DNA of 64,000 bases from QFOX01 sp044237845 (GTDB lineage Bacteria > Pseudomonadota > Alphaproteobacteria > Rickettsiales > UBA3002), in contig JBIIEL010000001.1 of the NCBI GenBank assembly GCA_044237845.1, positions 62,001 through 126,000 of the forward strand, written 5' to 3'. A program made the translations under genes and the position numbers. Shown here in pieces: positions 1 to 7,734 of the stretch (within the stretch, counting starts at the first letter, position 1; each line of letters opens with the position of its first letter). A model generated the notes under the pieces. That model made no database searches, was not told where the DNA came from, and saw only the letters and a program-made list of their open reading frames with translations.

Positions 1-102
1 CCAGGCCTGACCCCGTACGCTGAAGTATCGTTCTACGATACCGAAGGTACGGCAACCAACAAAGGCACCGCGGTTATCCTCGGTACCCAGGTTGCTTTCT
101 AA
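1..102 (+). CDS. C-terminal end of a porin-like outer-membrane beta-barrel protein (partial)
   Basis: The window opens inside a plus-strand reading frame that ends at the TAA at 100-102. The 33 visible residues alternate polar and hydrophobic positions, contain a Tyr/Thr-rich strand (ending ...LGTQVAF) and finish in phenylalanine. A terminal aromatic residue is the known BamA recognition signal of outer-membrane beta-barrels, and the text resembles the last strands of alphaproteobacterial general porins. A strong terminator follows, so this is the last gene of its transcript. The N-terminal part lies outside the window, so the exact porin type cannot be stated. Confidence 0.7.
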   Translation, partial: PGLTPYAEVSFYDTEGTATNKGTAVILGTQVAF

Positions 103-123
103 GCATACCTCAATCTAACGGAG

Positions 124-154
124 AGGGCGGCGCGCAAGCGTCGCCCTTTTTGTT
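124..154 (+). terminator. Rho-independent terminator after the porin gene
   Basis: A 9-bp stem (AGGGCGGCG at 124-132 with CGTCGCCCT at 139-147, one G-T pair) has a 6-nt loop and runs into TTTTTT. It begins about 20 bp after the porin stop codon. Confidence 0.85.
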
Positions 155-170
155 TGTGGGTAAAAAGTAC

Positions 171-334
171 GAATTGACGATGGGACGAATTGAGGAATTG
201 ACGAACAGAAAACGTTTGTCATGCCGTCTTCATGACGGCATCCGGTGTTATGAATAGCTCCAGACCCCGGCATGAAGCCGGGGTGAAAGCCCTTACTTTT
301 TCGTCAATTCCTCAATTCCTCATTTCGTCAATTC
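171..334. repeat. Long hairpin with octamer tandem arms, enclosing an element C copy
   Basis: The arms 171-204 and 301-334 are reverse complements at 28 of 34 positions. Each arm is made of about four degenerate 8-mers of the type GAATTGAC/GAATTGAG. Between them, at 219-287, lie two smaller hairpins (ATGCCGTC...GACGGCAT and ACCCCGGC...GCCGGGGT) that belong to the element C family found elsewhere in the window. This fills most of the roughly 300-bp gap between the porin and the lipoprotein gene. No gene is visible in it. Confidence 0.75.
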
Positions 335-403
335 CCCTCCCTACTCCCTTGCAAATTCCTTAGGCGTCGCTAGAGTGTGCATTCACTCTCACACAGGTTT
401 TTT

Positions 404-940
404 ATGCGCCCGATAGCCGTTTCCCGCGCCACCCTCTTCGCCCTTTGCGCCGCGCTTGCATTAAGCGCCTGCGACATGCTGAAGCAGGACGACGACACCA
501 ACTATCCCAAAACGCCGGAAGACCGTATGAAAGAGCGCAACGGCCGCATGACTGGTGAAGAAGGCCTCGTCATTGGCGGCGTCAGCGATAAAGAAAAAGA
601 CGCGGGCAAAAACCCCCTTGGTGTGAACAGCTTCCTCTGGCGCGCGACGCTCGATACGCTGGCCTTCCTGCCGCTGGCGTCGGCGGATCCGTGGGGCGGC
701 GTGGTGCTGACCGACTGGTACGAAGACCCGCAAACGCCGGGTGAGCGTTTCAAAGTCAACGCCCTCATTCTCGACCGCCAATTGCGCGCGGATAGCCTCA
801 AAATCTCCGTTTTCCGCCAGAAAAAAGACAAGGCCGGCAACTGGGTGGATGCGCCGACCGACGCCACCACCGCGCGCAAGCTCGAAGACACCATCCTCAC
901 CCGCGCCCGTGAATTGCGCGTCGCACAGTTGGGGAAGTAA
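404..940 (+). CDS. DUF3576-family lipoprotein upstream of leuS
   Basis: A small envelope lipoprotein. From the ATG at 404 the protein has 178 residues and begins with a signal sequence ending in a lipobox (LALSAC, Cys about residue 23). The mature part carries the conserved stretch around SFLWRATLDTL, PLASADPWGG and the TDWY motif, which I recognise as DUF3576, a family usually next to leuS in Alphaproteobacteria. The function is unknown; lipidation implies outer- or inner-membrane attachment. I prefer 404 to an in-frame GTG at 377, because AGG lies 6 nt upstream and the signal peptide then has a normal length. Its TAA abuts the leuS ATG, so it heads a leuS-lptE-holA operon. Confidence 0.8.
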   Translation: MRPIAVSRATLFALCAALALSACDMLKQDDDTNYPKTPEDRMKERNGRMTGEEGLVIGGVSDKEKDAGKNPLGVNSFLWRATLDTLAFLPLASADPWGGVVLTDWYEDPQTPGERFKVNALILDRQLRADSLKISVFRQKKDKAGNWVDAPTDATTARKLEDTILTRARELRVAQLGK

Positions 941-3541
941 ATGAGTGACGCTACGAACGGTGCCAGCGCGTCTGCACAGGTAAGATATAATCCGCGCGAG
1001 GCGGAGGCAAAATGGCAAGCGGCGTGGCGCGCGGCGAATGTGTTCGCGACGCCCGAGCCAAACGGTAAGCCGGATTATTTTGTACTCGAAATGTTCCCCT
1101 ACCCGTCGGGCAAACTCCATATGGGGCATGTGCGCAATTACACGCTGGGCGACGTCGTGGCGCGCTATCGCCGCGCGCGTGGCAACAACGTGCTGTACCC
1201 CATGGGGTGGGACGCGTTCGGCCTGCCTGCTGAAAACGCCGCCATTCAGCGCGGGGTGCATCCGAACGTCTGGACGCGGCAGAATATCGACAGCATGCGC
1301 CAGCAGCTCGCCCCCATCGGTCTGTCGTACGACTGGTCGCGCGAAGTCATCACCTGCGACCCCGGCTATTACCAGCACGAGCAGCGCTTCTTTCTGCAGA
1401 TGCTGAAGCAGGGCATCGCCTACCGCAAACAGGCGGTCGTCAACTGGGATCCGGTTGATCATACCGTCCTTGCGAATGAGCAGGTGGTGGATGGCCGCGG
1501 CTGGCGTTCCGGCGCGTTGGTGGAGCGGCGCACGCTGAACCAGTGGTTCCTGCGTATCACCGACTATGCCGAAGACTTACTGCAAGGCCTCAGCACGCTC
1601 GAACGCTGGCCGGATAAAGTCCGCCTGATGCAGGAGAAATGGATCGGCAAATCAAGCGGCGCGCTGGTCACGCTGAAAGTCCTGTGCCGCAAGCCCGGCC
1701 AGCCGGTGATTGAAAGCGACATCGACATCTACACCACCCGCCCGGATACGTTCTACGGCATGAGTTTTGTCGCCATCGCGCCGGAGCATCCGCTGGCGCA
1801 AAGCATGGTGCCGCACAACCCCGAAGCCGCTGCCTTCATCCGGGAATGCAGCCAGATGGGCACCTCGGAAGAAGCGATCGAAAAGGCCGAAAAGCGTGGC
1901 TTTAACACGGGTCTCGAGGTCCTTAATCCGTTCACGGGCGAACCCGTGCCGCTCTACATCGCCAACTTCGTGCTGATGGGCTATGGCACTGGCGCGGTGT
2001 TTGGCTGCCCGGCGCATGACGAACGCGATTTCGAATTCGCGACGAAATACGCCCTGCCCATCACGCAAGTCGTGGGCACCAATGAACCGGCGGAGCTGCC
2101 GTATACGGGTGACGGCACCCTCATCAATTCGCCGCTGTTCGATGGGCTTTCCGTTCATGACGCGAAAGAAAAAGCCATCGCCGAGCTTGAGAAAATGGGC
2201 ATTGGCAGCCGCAAAACCAACTACCGCCTGCGCGACTGGGGCATCAGCCGCCAGCGCTATTGGGGCTGCCCAATCCCCATCATCCACTGCGATGATTGCG
2301 GCGCGGTGCCCGTGCCAGAAGACCAGCTCCCGGTAACATTGCCGGAGGATGTGACGTTCGACAAACCCGGCAACCCCCTCGCCCACCATCCCACCTGGCA
2401 ATATGTGAATTGCCCCTCTTGTTCAAAGCCCGCAAAGCGGGAAACGGATACATTCGACACGTTCTTCGAGTCGTCGTGGTATTTCGCCTGCTATGCTTCG
2501 GGCGGCGGAAACAAAGGCATCAACGCGGCCGCCGCAGCCCGCTGGCTGCCAGTGGATCAATATATCGGCGGTATCGAGCATGCGGTGCTGCATCTGCTCT
2601 ACGCCCGTTTCTTCACACGCGCGCTCAGCACCTGCGGCTTGCTGGATGTGAAAGAGCCCTTCGCCGGGCTGATGACGCAAGGCATGATCGGCCACGCGAC
2701 GTTTAAGGACGCGGACGGCCAGTGGCTTTACCCGTCAGAAGTCGAAGAAGTGAACGGCCAGTGGCGGACGATTGAAGGGCATCGCCCCGCGACGCGTGGC
2801 CGCTCGGAGAAAATGAGCAAATCGAAGAACAACACGGTCGACCCGGCGGCGATTATCGAGGCCTATGGGGCGGATACGGCGCGACTGTTCATGCTGAGCG
2901 ACTCGCCGCCCGAGCGCGATCTCGAATGGACGGATTCCGGCATCGACGGCGCCTGGCGCTATCTGGGGCGGCTCTATCGGTTAGTGACAGAAATGGTCAA
3001 CCGTTCCTCCGCAGTGGCGGATGGTGTCGGTGGCGACGAAGCGCTCGCGCTTAAAAAACTCACCCACAAAACCATCGACGCGGTGACGAAAGACATCGAG
3101 GGCTTCCACTTCAACAAAGCGGTTGCCCGCATTCGTGAGCTGACCAACGCACTGGAGAAAATCGCGGCGGATACTTCCAAGCATACCAGCGACTGGAACA
3201 CGGCCATGGGGGAATCCCTCGAAGCGACCATCCATCTCCTCGCCCCGTTCCTGCCGCATCTGGCGGAGGAGCTGTGGGCGCTGCTTGGGCATAGCGACTT
3301 GGTTGCCACCCGCAGCTGGCCGGTGGCGGATGCGACGCTGCTGGTCGACGATACCGTCACCGTCGCCGTGCAGGTGAACGGCAAATTGCGTGCGACGCTC
3401 GAACTGGCTAAAAATCTGCCCGAGGAAGAGGCAAAGACCATCGCCCTTGCCCACCCCCAGGTCGCACCCCATCTGGATGGCAAAACGGTCAAAAAAACCA
3501 TCGTGGTGCCCAATCGGATTATCAATGTGGTTGCAGCATGA
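941..3541 (+). CDS. leuS: Leucyl-tRNA synthetase
   Basis: Charges tRNA-Leu with leucine in the cytoplasm. The 866 residues match the bacterial LeuRS length. Visible landmarks in order: the HIGH-type motif HMGH at 60-63 after PYPSGKL; the CP1 editing insertion, including TTRPDTFYGMSFVAIAPEHPLA-type sequence around residues 260-285; the KMSKS loop at 624-628; and a C-terminal anticodon-binding and VNGKLR region. It begins directly after the DUF3576 stop codon, and its TGA overlaps the lptE start (ATGA), indicating translational coupling. Confidence 0.98.
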   Translation: MSDATNGASASAQVRYNPREAEAKWQAAWRAANVFATPEPNGKPDYFVLEMFPYPSGKLHMGHVRNYTLGDVVARYRRARGNNVLYPMGWDAFGLPAENAAIQRGVHPNVWTRQNIDSMRQQLAPIGLSYDWSREVITCDPGYYQHEQRFFLQMLKQGIAYRKQAVVNWDPVDHTVLANEQVVDGRGWRSGALVERRTLNQWFLRITDYAEDLLQGLSTLERWPDKVRLMQEKWIGKSSGALVTLKVLCRKPGQPVIESDIDIYTTRPDTFYGMSFVAIAPEHPLAQSMVPHNPEAAAFIRECSQMGTSEEAIEKAEKRGFNTGLEVLNPFTGEPVPLYIANFVLMGYGTGAVFGCPAHDERDFEFATKYALPITQVVGTNEPAELPYTGDGTLINSPLFDGLSVHDAKEKAIAELEKMGIGSRKTNYRLRDWGISRQRYWGCPIPIIHCDDCGAVPVPEDQLPVTLPEDVTFDKPGNPLAHHPTWQYVNCPSCSKPAKRETDTFDTFFESSWYFACYASGGGNKGINAAAAARWLPVDQYIGGIEHAVLHLLYARFFTRALSTCGLLDVKEPFAGLMTQGMIGHATFKDADGQWLYPSEVEEVNGQWRTIEGHRPATRGRSEKMSKSKNNTVDPAAIIEAYGADTARLFMLSDSPPERDLEWTDSGIDGAWRYLGRLYRLVTEMVNRSSAVADGVGGDEALALKKLTHKTIDAVTKDIEGFHFNKAVARIRELTNALEKIAADTSKHTSDWNTAMGESLEATIHLLAPFLPHLAEELWALLGHSDLVATRSWPVADATLLVDDTVTVAVQVNGKLRATLELAKNLPEEEAKTIALAHPQVAPHLDGKTVKKTIVVPNRIINVVAA

Positions 3542-4233
3542 GGGTAGGGGCTAGAGGTCAGGGGCTAGAGGTCAGGGGAGGACGGTCTACCCGTGTTTCT
3601 TCCCTAACCTCTAGCCTCTATCCTCTAGCCTCTCTCATTGCACTTTTAGCAATGAGCGCCTGCGGCTTCACACCCGTGCACAGCACCGAAACCCGTGCGA
3701 CGCTCAACACGCAGATCGAGTCCGTTGCGATTGTCACGGGAGCCAGCGCCTCCGCGCAGCTGCTCAAGGCCGAGATCGAAGACCAGATCAACCCCAGCGC
3801 CCAGCGCGCCGAGAAGCTGTTCACTCTCACCATTACCTTCTCCGAGGGCGAGATCGGTTTATTTGTGAACCCTGATGGCACCTCCGGTCGCGGCGACTAC
3901 CAGTTCAACAGTGCCTATGCCCTCACCCGCACGCGTGACGGCAAGCTCATCGATAGCGGGCAGTTGAGCCGCGTCAGTAGTTTCAACAACGCACAGACGG
4001 CGGATTTTTCGACCTTCATCTCGCGCGAGGATGCTAGGAAGCGCGGCATTATTGAGCTGGCGCAGGATTACAAACTGCGCCTCGCCAATCTGGTGCCGAA
4101 GCTGAACGACCCAACCGCTAAAGGCGCGGATGAAATCAAGCAGCCTCAGGAAGTGCCGAAAGAAAAGAATCTGCGTAACCGTCTTGGAAACAGCTTGGAC
4201 ATAGACAATGAAAATCAACCCACGGGATTTTGA
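3538..4233 (+). CDS. lptE: LPS-assembly lipoprotein LptE
   Basis: Outer-membrane lipoprotein that would plug and assemble the LptD translocon delivering lipopolysaccharide to the cell surface. It has 231 residues; a hydrophobic stretch ends in the lipobox LLAMSAC with Cys at residue 42, followed by GFTPVHS, the usual LptE opening. The start overlaps the leuS stop by 4 nt, and it overlaps holA by 26 nt, the standard leuS-lptE-holA order. The odd part is residues 1-32: they are encoded by an inverted repeat of heptamer tandems (3547-3632), so the n-region of the signal peptide is repeat-derived and unusually long. The original start may have been lost. The extreme C-terminus is also long and polar. 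Confidence 0.85.
   Translation: MRVGARGQGLEVRGGRSTRVSSLTSSLYPLASLIALLAMSACGFTPVHSTETRATLNTQIESVAIVTGASASAQLLKAEIEDQINPSAQRAEKLFTLTITFSEGEIGLFVNPDGTSGRGDYQFNSAYALTRTRDGKLIDSGQLSRVSSFNNAQTADFSTFISREDARKRGIIELAQDYKLRLANLVPKLNDPTAKGADEIKQPQEVPKEKNLRNRLGNSLDIDNENQPTGF
3547..3632. repeat. Heptamer-arm hairpin forming the start of lptE
   Basis: The arms 3547-3577 and 3602-3632 match as reverse complements at 26 of 31 positions, with a 24-nt loop. The left arm reads as GCTAGAG/GTCAGGG heptamers and the right arm as CTAACCT/CTAGCCT/CTATCCT heptamers. The whole structure is translated as residues 4-32 of LptE. Confidence 0.8.
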
Positions 4234-5245
4234 CGGATTGCTGCGTGCGCCGCTGAAGATGGCCGCGATGGTCATCTACGGCGCGGATGCCGGGCAAGTG
4301 CGCCAGCGTGCCGCACAGATTGCGGATCATTGGCTGGGTGCGAACGCCGATGCCATGGCCAAGCAGGAATTCTCGCCCGAGCAGATCAAGGAAGACGGCG
4401 CACTGCTGGCCGACGAGCTCGCTGCCATGTCGCTCATGGCGCCGCGTCGGGTCATCACCCTGCGTGAGGCGGAAGACGCCCATCTGCCAGCCATCATGGC
4501 GGCAGTGGAGGGCCGCGCGCCGGAAAATTTCCTCGTGCTCTATACCACCGAAACCCTGCCCGCGACCAGCAAGCTGCGGGTGTGGGCGGAGCGCGCGGCG
4601 AACGTCGCCTGCGCCGCGTTCTACAAGGACGAAGGCGCGGGGCTGGAACAATTCATCCGCGACACGCTGCGTGGCTACGGCCTGCGCGCGGGGAATGACG
4701 TCACCCGCTACCTCGCCGCCATGCTCTCGGGCGACCGGCAAATCATCGTCAACGAGCTTGAAAAACTTTCGCTCTATGTGGGGGATGAAGCCGAGAGTAT
4801 CAGCATGGACGACGCGGCCGCCGCCATCGGCGAGAATAACGATCAGTCGTTCGACGAGCTGGCCAGCGCCGTTGCGGGCGGCGATATGGTCACGCTCTGC
4901 CGCCTGTCGGATCGGTTGCTGCTGGAGGGCAACCCCGGCCTGCTGCTCGTGCGCAGCCTCATGCGTTATTTCGCGCGGCTCGAGACAATCGCCCTCAAAC
5001 GCGCCGAGGGCATGAGCATCGACGGCGCGATTGAGGGGCTTCGCCCCCCGGTATTTTTCAAGGCCAAACCCGCGCTCAAATCCCACGCCACGAAATGGCC
5101 TGCCGAAGCCTGCGCTACGGCGCTGGCCCGCCTGCAACTGCTTGAGCTTGATTCCAAACGCCATTCGGATGAATCTCTCACTCGCATGGCGCACGGCTTC
5201 ATGGACATCGCGCGGCTGGCGGCGCCGGTAAAGAGGGCGGCTTAA
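4208..5245 (+). CDS. holA: DNA polymerase III delta subunit
   Basis: Clamp-loader subunit that opens the beta sliding clamp. The 345 residues have the family's usual length and opening: a short N-terminal helix, then the strand VIYGADAGQVRQRA around residues 22-35, typical of the HolA AAA+-like domain without a Walker A. The C-terminal helical collar region is present (QLLELDSKRHSDE). It overlaps lptE by 26 nt, and its stop codon overlaps that of the convergent parB. This order (leuS-lptE-holA-parB) is typical of Alphaproteobacteria. Confidence 0.92.
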   Translation: MKINPRDFDGLLRAPLKMAAMVIYGADAGQVRQRAAQIADHWLGANADAMAKQEFSPEQIKEDGALLADELAAMSLMAPRRVITLREAEDAHLPAIMAAVEGRAPENFLVLYTTETLPATSKLRVWAERAANVACAAFYKDEGAGLEQFIRDTLRGYGLRAGNDVTRYLAAMLSGDRQIIVNELEKLSLYVGDEAESISMDDAAAAIGENNDQSFDELASAVAGGDMVTLCRLSDRLLLEGNPGLLLVRSLMRYFARLETIALKRAEGMSIDGAIEGLRPPVFFKAKPALKSHATKWPAEACATALARLQLLELDSKRHSDESLTRMAHGFMDIARLAAPVKRAA

Positions 5246-6228
5246 ATACTGCCACCTAACCGCAGTAAAATCTCATCCAGCTGCACCAGCGTGTCGTAGG
5301 AGATGACCACCTCGCCTGCTTGGCCGCTGCGTTGGCTGATGCTCACCCGCAGGCCGAGATTATTGGCCAGCATTTCTTCGAGTTGTAGCACATCCTCGCT
5401 CTTCGCGGAGACGCCTCCGCGAGAGGATTTTTGCCCACCCATTGCATGGGCGGCATTATTTTTTGCGGTGGGCGTTGCACCCCCCTGCCCCACATTCGCG
5501 CCCGGCTGCAAGCCGGTGCCTTTTGCCAAATCTTCCGCCTGACGGACGGAGAGGCCGATTTCGATGATTTTTTTGGCGAGTTCCTCGGGGTTTTTCGCCA
5601 TCAGCAGCGCGCGGGCATGGCCCATGGTCAGCTCGCCCGAATCGATGCGGCGCTTGATGGATTCCGGCAGTTTTAGCAGCCGCAGCAGGTTGGCGATATG
5701 GCTGCGGCTTTTGCCGACGACGGGCGCGAGTTTTTCCTGCGTGTAGCCGAATTCGTCCATCAGCCGCTGATAGCCCGCGGCTTCCTCGAGCGGGTTGAGG
5801 TCGGCGCGTTGGATGTTCTCAATCAGCGCCAGCTCGAGCGCTTCTTCGTCCGTCACGCCGCGAATGATGACCGGCACCTCGGTAAGTTTCGCCAGTTTCG
5901 CGGCGCGGAACCTACGTTCACCCGCGATAATCTCAAATTTGCCTGCCACTGCAAGTGGCCGCACCACGATCGGCTGCATCAGCCCGTGGCGCTCGATGGA
6001 GTCGGCAAGTTCGGCGAGTGAATCATCCGCAAAATGGCGGCGCGGCTGGTATTTCCCAGCAACGAGTGCGGTGACCGGAAGACGGTTAGTCGGCTGTTCT
6101 GCGGCCGTGGCCACGCCCGCCCCCTGCCCCGCTAACGCAGGTGCAGCGGCCTGTTCCGCCCGCGGCGGTACGCCGTCGCCCATCAATGCGGATAGACCTT
6201 TGCCAAGACCTTTTTGTGGTTGAGCCAT
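5242..6228 (-). CDS. parB: Chromosome-partitioning protein ParB
   Basis: CTP-dependent clamp that loads at parS and spreads to segregate the origin. The 328 residues hold the ParA-interacting N-terminus (about 5-16, KGLGKGLSALMG), the CTPase motif GERRFRAA at 103-110, ENIQRADLNP at 137-146, a helix-turn-helix around 162-182 and a C-terminal dimerisation domain from about 278. The linker at about 237-277 is Gly/Ala/Gln-rich and encoded by GC palindromes, so it may contain repeat-derived sequence. Four parS sites lie within 4 kb downstream of parA on the minus strand. parB lies 12 nt after parA. Confidence 0.97.
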   Translation of the reverse strand: MAQPQKGLGKGLSALMGDGVPPRAEQAAAPALAGQGAGVATAAEQPTNRLPVTALVAGKYQPRRHFADDSLAELADSIERHGLMQPIVVRPLAVAGKFEIIAGERRFRAAKLAKLTEVPVIIRGVTDEEALELALIENIQRADLNPLEEAAGYQRLMDEFGYTQEKLAPVVGKSRSHIANLLRLLKLPESIKRRIDSGELTMGHARALLMAKNPEELAKKIIEIGLSVRQAEDLAKGTGLQPGANVGQGGATPTAKNNAAHAMGGQKSSRGGVSAKSEDVLQLEEMLANNLGLRVSISQRSGQAGEVVISYDTLVQLDEILLRLGGSI

Positions 6229-6240
6229 TGTTGTTCTCCC

Positions 6241-7032
6241 TTACGCGGCGGCTTTGGCGGCGGCGAATTTTTTCTCACGCTGAATCAATTCACGCGCGAG
6301 GTTGATATAGGCTTGGCTGCCGACGCATTTGAGGTCGTAGACCAGCGCAGGCTTGCCGTGGCTGGGCGCTTCCGACATCCGCACGTTGCGCGGAATCACG
6401 GTTTTATAGACATCCGGCCCAAGGAAATTGCGGACATCCGCCTCGATCTGTTCGGTGAGTTTGTTGCGGCGGTCATACATGGTCAGCACCACGCCGTGGA
6501 TGGTAATCTCGGGGTTGAGTCCACCCTGAATCATCCGCACCGTTTTGAGCAGGTGGCTCAAGCCCTCAAGCGCAAAAAATTCGCATTGCAGGGGGATGAG
6601 CACCGAGTCGCTCGCGGTGAGGGCGTTGATGGTCAAAAGCCCCAGTGACGGCGGGCAATCGATGATCGCGTAGTCCCATTGCGTGGGCATATTGGCGAGC
6701 GCTTTTTTGAGTTGGAATTCGCGTTGCACCATGCCCACCAGTTCGATCTCCGCGCCGGACAAATCAATGGTCGCCGGGGTGATGGAAAGGCGCGGAATCG
6801 CGGTCTTGAGTGAGGCTTCCGCAAGTGTCGCCGAGCCGATCAGCACGTCGTAGGACGTCTTCTCGCGCATGCTGAGATCGATGCCGAGCCCGGTCGAGGC
6901 ATTGCCTTGCGGGTCGAGGTCGATCAGCAGCACCTGCTTGCCGATGGCGGCCAGCGCCGTGGCCATGTTAATGGCGGTGGTGGTTTTGCCCACGCCACCC
7001 TTTTGGTTGACGACGGAAATGATACGAGTCAT
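6241..7032 (-). CDS. parA: Chromosome-partitioning ATPase ParA
   Basis: Walker-type ATPase that moves ParB-bound origins. It has 263 residues with the deviant Walker A KGGVGKTT at 11-18, the switch I region DLDPQGNAST and the Walker B strand YAIIDCPPSLGLLT. It overlaps rsmG by 4 nt and precedes parB, so mnmG-rsmG-parA-parB are probably one transcription unit on the minus strand. Confidence 0.97.
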   Translation of the reverse strand: MTRIISVVNQKGGVGKTTTAINMATALAAIGKQVLLIDLDPQGNASTGLGIDLSMREKTSYDVLIGSATLAEASLKTAIPRLSITPATIDLSGAEIELVGMVQREFQLKKALANMPTQWDYAIIDCPPSLGLLTINALTASDSVLIPLQCEFFALEGLSHLLKTVRMIQGGLNPEITIHGVVLTMYDRRNKLTEQIEADVRNFLGPDVYKTVIPRNVRMSEAPSHGKPALVYDLKCVGSQAYINLARELIQREKKFAAAKAAA

Positions 7033-7649
7033 GCGATGCTCTGCCTAGCCTGTGGAGACAATTCCGATATCGAAACTATCGATGATTCCTGATTGGTTGC
7101 GCTGTGTATAAGCTGATTCTTGAACGACCAGTTCACGCGCGCATCCGCTACTTCATTAGCGAAGTTTTTGCCCTTTGGGAAGAGGCAAATTGCATCCGTA
7201 CACATCCGCGGAAAGGCCATCGCGCAGAGTGTATCAAGCGGGGCGAGGGCGCGCGCGGTGATTAGGTCGAAACGCGCGGTGATGCTATGAATATCGCGGT
7301 TTTCGACGGTTACGTTTTTCAGCCCGAGCTGTGCCGCGGTTTCCTGTAAAAAAGCGGCTTTGCGTTGGTCCTGTTCGACGAGGGTGACGGCGATGGATGG
7401 TTTTGCAATGCCAATCACCATGCCTGGGAGGCCGGCGCCGCTTCCAAAGTCGGCGAGGGTGGAAACGGAATCAGGGATGAGGGGTAAAAGTTGGAGTGAG
7501 TCGACAATATGGCGATCCCAAATTTCCCGTTCGGTCGATTTGCCGACGAGGTTGATCGCTTTGTTCCATTTTTGTAAAAGTGCGACGTAGCGTTCGAGGG
7601 TCGATAATGTTTCACGTGAAACATTTTTCAGATTATAGGTCGAATTCAT
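7029..7649 (-). CDS. rsmG: 16S rRNA (guanine527-N7)-methyltransferase RsmG
   Basis: Methylates G527 of 16S rRNA. Starting at the ATG at 7649 the protein has 206 residues, almost exactly the length of the E. coli enzyme. It opens with the conserved helix NVSRETLSTLERYVALLQKW and has the SAM-binding motif GSGAGLPG at about 69-76. A longer start at 7706 would begin inside a parS site (translated MFHVKH) and has no ribosome-binding site, so I rejected it. The VSRET residues at 10-14 are themselves encoded by a perfect parS site. Its stop overlaps the parA start. Confidence 0.92.
   Translation of the reverse strand: MNSTYNLKNVSRETLSTLERYVALLQKWNKAINLVGKSTEREIWDRHIVDSLQLLPLIPDSVSTLADFGSGAGLPGMVIGIAKPSIAVTLVEQDQRKAAFLQETAAQLGLKNVTVENRDIHSITARFDLITARALAPLDTLCAMAFPRMCTDAICLFPKGKNFANEVADARVNWSFKNQLIHSATNQESSIVSISELSPQARQSIA
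7608..7623. promoter_or_regulatory. parS site 1, inside rsmG
   Basis: Perfect 16-bp palindrome TGTTTCACGTGAAACA, the canonical ParB-binding parS sequence. It lies in the rsmG coding region and is translated as VSRET. Confidence 0.95.
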
Positions 7650-7689
7650 CGCGCCACCATTTTCAGGGATGGGAACTATACACGAAAAA

Positions 7690-7705
7690 TGTTTCACGTG
7701 AAACA
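7690..7705. promoter_or_regulatory. parS site 2, between mnmG and rsmG
   Basis: Second perfect TGTTTCACGTGAAACA palindrome, 82 bp from site 1, in the gap between the mnmG stop and the preferred rsmG start. Confidence 0.95.
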
Positions 7706-7734
7706 TTTTTCTGCGCGACCGATTTTTTGATTTT

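Noticed and set aside
461..1462. Large antisense open frame opposite the lipoprotein and leuS
   Set aside because: Typical GC-rich antisense shadow, full of Arg/His; leuS and the lipoprotein account for the region.
7650..7706. Start of RsmG at 7706 (MFHVKH)
   Set aside because: These residues are a translated parS site; no ribosome-binding site; the next ATG gives the usual protein length.
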